Assembly: GCA_965221135.1 (NCBI GenBank) | Contig: CBDCRZ010000127.1 | Location: forward strand, 62,001-126,000 | Direction: 5' to 3' | From: Sansalvadorimonas sp965221135 | GTDB taxonomy: Bacteria > Pseudomonadota > Gammaproteobacteria > Pseudomonadales > Endozoicomonadaceae | Length of the DNA: 64,000 nucleotides | Part shown: positions 62,871 through 64,000 of the stretch, piece after piece | Numbering within the stretch: position 1 is the first letter of the stretch | Layout: every line of letters starts with the position of its first letter | Translations under genes and position numbers: made by a program | Notes under the pieces: model-generated | The model's input: only the letters and a program-made list of their open reading frames with translations | Told to the model about the DNA's origin: nothing | Databases searched by the model: none

Positions 62871-63956
62871 ATGATAATACTACGCAGCCAACCTTCCTTT
62901 CTGGTTATCATATTGCTTGTCACCACCCTGCATACTCCACAGGCAATCTGCGGATTTAACAACACACAACTCTCATCCCTTCCCAGGATTTTTTCAATAT
63001 TACAGATCAGTGCTGCATCAAAAAATGCAGTTATACATCCTCAACGGCTACGAACAATCAGGCAACCACATGAACGATATTTGAACACCTTCGTGAAACG
63101 CCCTCAAAATAAAATAAGTGACAAGATTACAGATACATTATTGAGTACCAGAAACACCACCATCAGACAGAAAACAGATACGCCTATTGCCAACCCTGGA
63201 GCCGAAACCCAAAGATTGCTTCGTGGAACAGGCGCGGTAGCGCACACATTTTTCCGAACTATGGCTACAACCGTTGGAGCCACCTCAGGCCTGATTGCTG
63301 TAGGCTTAGGTATGGGATGGCTGGGTATAAACAAAGAGAGAAAGATTACCATAACCTTGCCTGAAGTATCATTACCATCATGCACATCTAACGATTACGG
63401 TTTGACAATACATGGTGACGTAGCTGATGACTTCCCTTATATTTATGACACAATTGAAGCCATAGAGCATCAGCCCCCAGAACATATTTCCAAACAATTA
63501 GTTCTGGACATGAAAGAGCAGTATCTGGCGCGTGGTGAAGACTCCAATCCGCTAATAGACAAACTGCCGTATAAACGAACCAGATCGACCAGCATTATTA
63601 AGAAAGATCCGTCATTTCCTTTACAAGGCTTCTGGAGAGTTCCGCCACTACTCCATATTCCCGAACATATCGTGACCATCGAGCATTTTGATAATAAATA
63701 TCTTATGTCTCTTAATTTTGATGACTGGTCTCATAGCACTTATACTCTAGGCACGTTACATCCTGACCCTGACAATGCTCACCAGGCTTGGGGGGTTTTA
63801 CCTCTATTCAGCGACCTCTCCAATTATTCCACACTTCACCCCTACTATGTGTTTATGCAGATAAAAACCGATAATTCAGGCAATGAATCGCTGAGCTTAG
63901 AATATTACAATAAAGATGGCACTCAGACTGTGCATTATGAATGGCCTGGTGTTTAG
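62871..63956 (+). CDS. exported protein of unknown function
   Basis: A 361-residue protein if ATG 62871 is used, which gives a signal peptide (MIILRSQPSFLVIILLVTTL...ICG). An upstream start at 62703 would add 56 residues without clear purpose. Residues ~130-150 are a hydrophobic, Gly-rich stretch (TVGATSGLIAVGLGMGWLGI) that may cross a membrane. The region after it is soluble, with Tyr/Asp/His-rich beta-like segments ending in VHYEWPG. I recognise no family. It is the last of the accessory genes at the window end and follows the RING/TRAF gene on the same strand. Confidence 0.55.
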   Translation: MIILRSQPSFLVIILLVTTLHTPQAICGFNNTQLSSLPRIFSILQISAASKNAVIHPQRLRTIRQPHERYLNTFVKRPQNKISDKITDTLLSTRNTTIRQKTDTPIANPGAETQRLLRGTGAVAHTFFRTMATTVGATSGLIAVGLGMGWLGINKERKITITLPEVSLPSCTSNDYGLTIHGDVADDFPYIYDTIEAIEHQPPEHISKQLVLDMKEQYLARGEDSNPLIDKLPYKRTRSTSIIKKDPSFPLQGFWRVPPLLHIPEHIVTIEHFDNKYLMSLNFDDWSHSTYTLGTLHPDPDNAHQAWGVLPLFSDLSNYSTLHPYYVFMQIKTDNSGNESLSLEYYNKDGTQTVHYEWPGV

Positions 63957-64000
63957 AGTTTTACAATCAATCTGATACTGACCATTGGCATGTCACTAAT

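Overview
The window reads as chromosome of a Gram-negative gammaproteobacterium. It has the conserved rpsB-tsf-pyrH-frr-uppS-cdsA ... rseP-bamA-skp-lpxD-fabZ-lpxA-lpxB-rnhB-dnaE block, plus sbcB, cmoA/cmoB/cmoM, map and glnD. A type III secretion (T3SS) export apparatus and several eukaryote-like genes (two RING/TRAF-type zinc-finger proteins, a Hanks-type kinase, a very large HD-domain protein) point to a host-associated organism. An Endozoicomonas-like marine symbiont is my best guess, but this is inference from gene content and not from a marker-gene comparison.

Layout: 1-4.1 kb holds the 5' end of tadA and a MaoC / large FabG / thiolase module. 4.3-11.6 kb is a T3SS run: a CesT-like chaperone, then sctN-O-P-Q-R-S-T-U. 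11.7-16.4 kb is accessory: a RING protein, a FixJ-type regulator, a secreted papain-like protein with hexapeptide repeats and a lone receiver domain. 16.4-31.3 kb, mostly minus strand, carries sbcB, a PilZ-like protein and the dnaE-to-rseP envelope block. 31.6-37.8 kb interrupts that block with a 1074-residue HD protein and a secreted TPR-like protein rich in N-x-S/T sequons. 38.0-46.4 kb carries cmoM, cmoB, cmoA and then cdsA to rpsB. 46.7-53.2 kb is a complete mevalonate-pathway operon. 53.4-57.1 kb has map and a frameshifted glnD. 57.4-64 kb has a frameshifted autotransporter, the kinase, the second RING/TRAF protein and an unknown exported protein.

The most striking metabolic signal is the pairing of a full mevalonate operon (mvaA, fni, mvaS, two GHMP kinases, mvaD), next to rpsB, with the absence of dxr from its usual slot between cdsA and rseP. 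This suggests that the MEP route to isopentenyl diphosphate was replaced by the mevalonate route. UppS and CdsA, just downstream, start lipid-carrier and phospholipid synthesis, so the isoprenoid supply lies beside its user.

Other points: an internal ribosome-binding site inside sctQ that should give a separate C-terminal product; a hairpin that would bury the ribosome-binding site of the kinase gene; two +1 frameshifts 1.6 kb apart (glnD, autotransporter); long palindromes at 22.5 and 54.3 kb; and a repeat-built C-terminal tail on ribosomal protein S2. I saw no rRNA, tRNA, CRISPR array, transposase or integrase.
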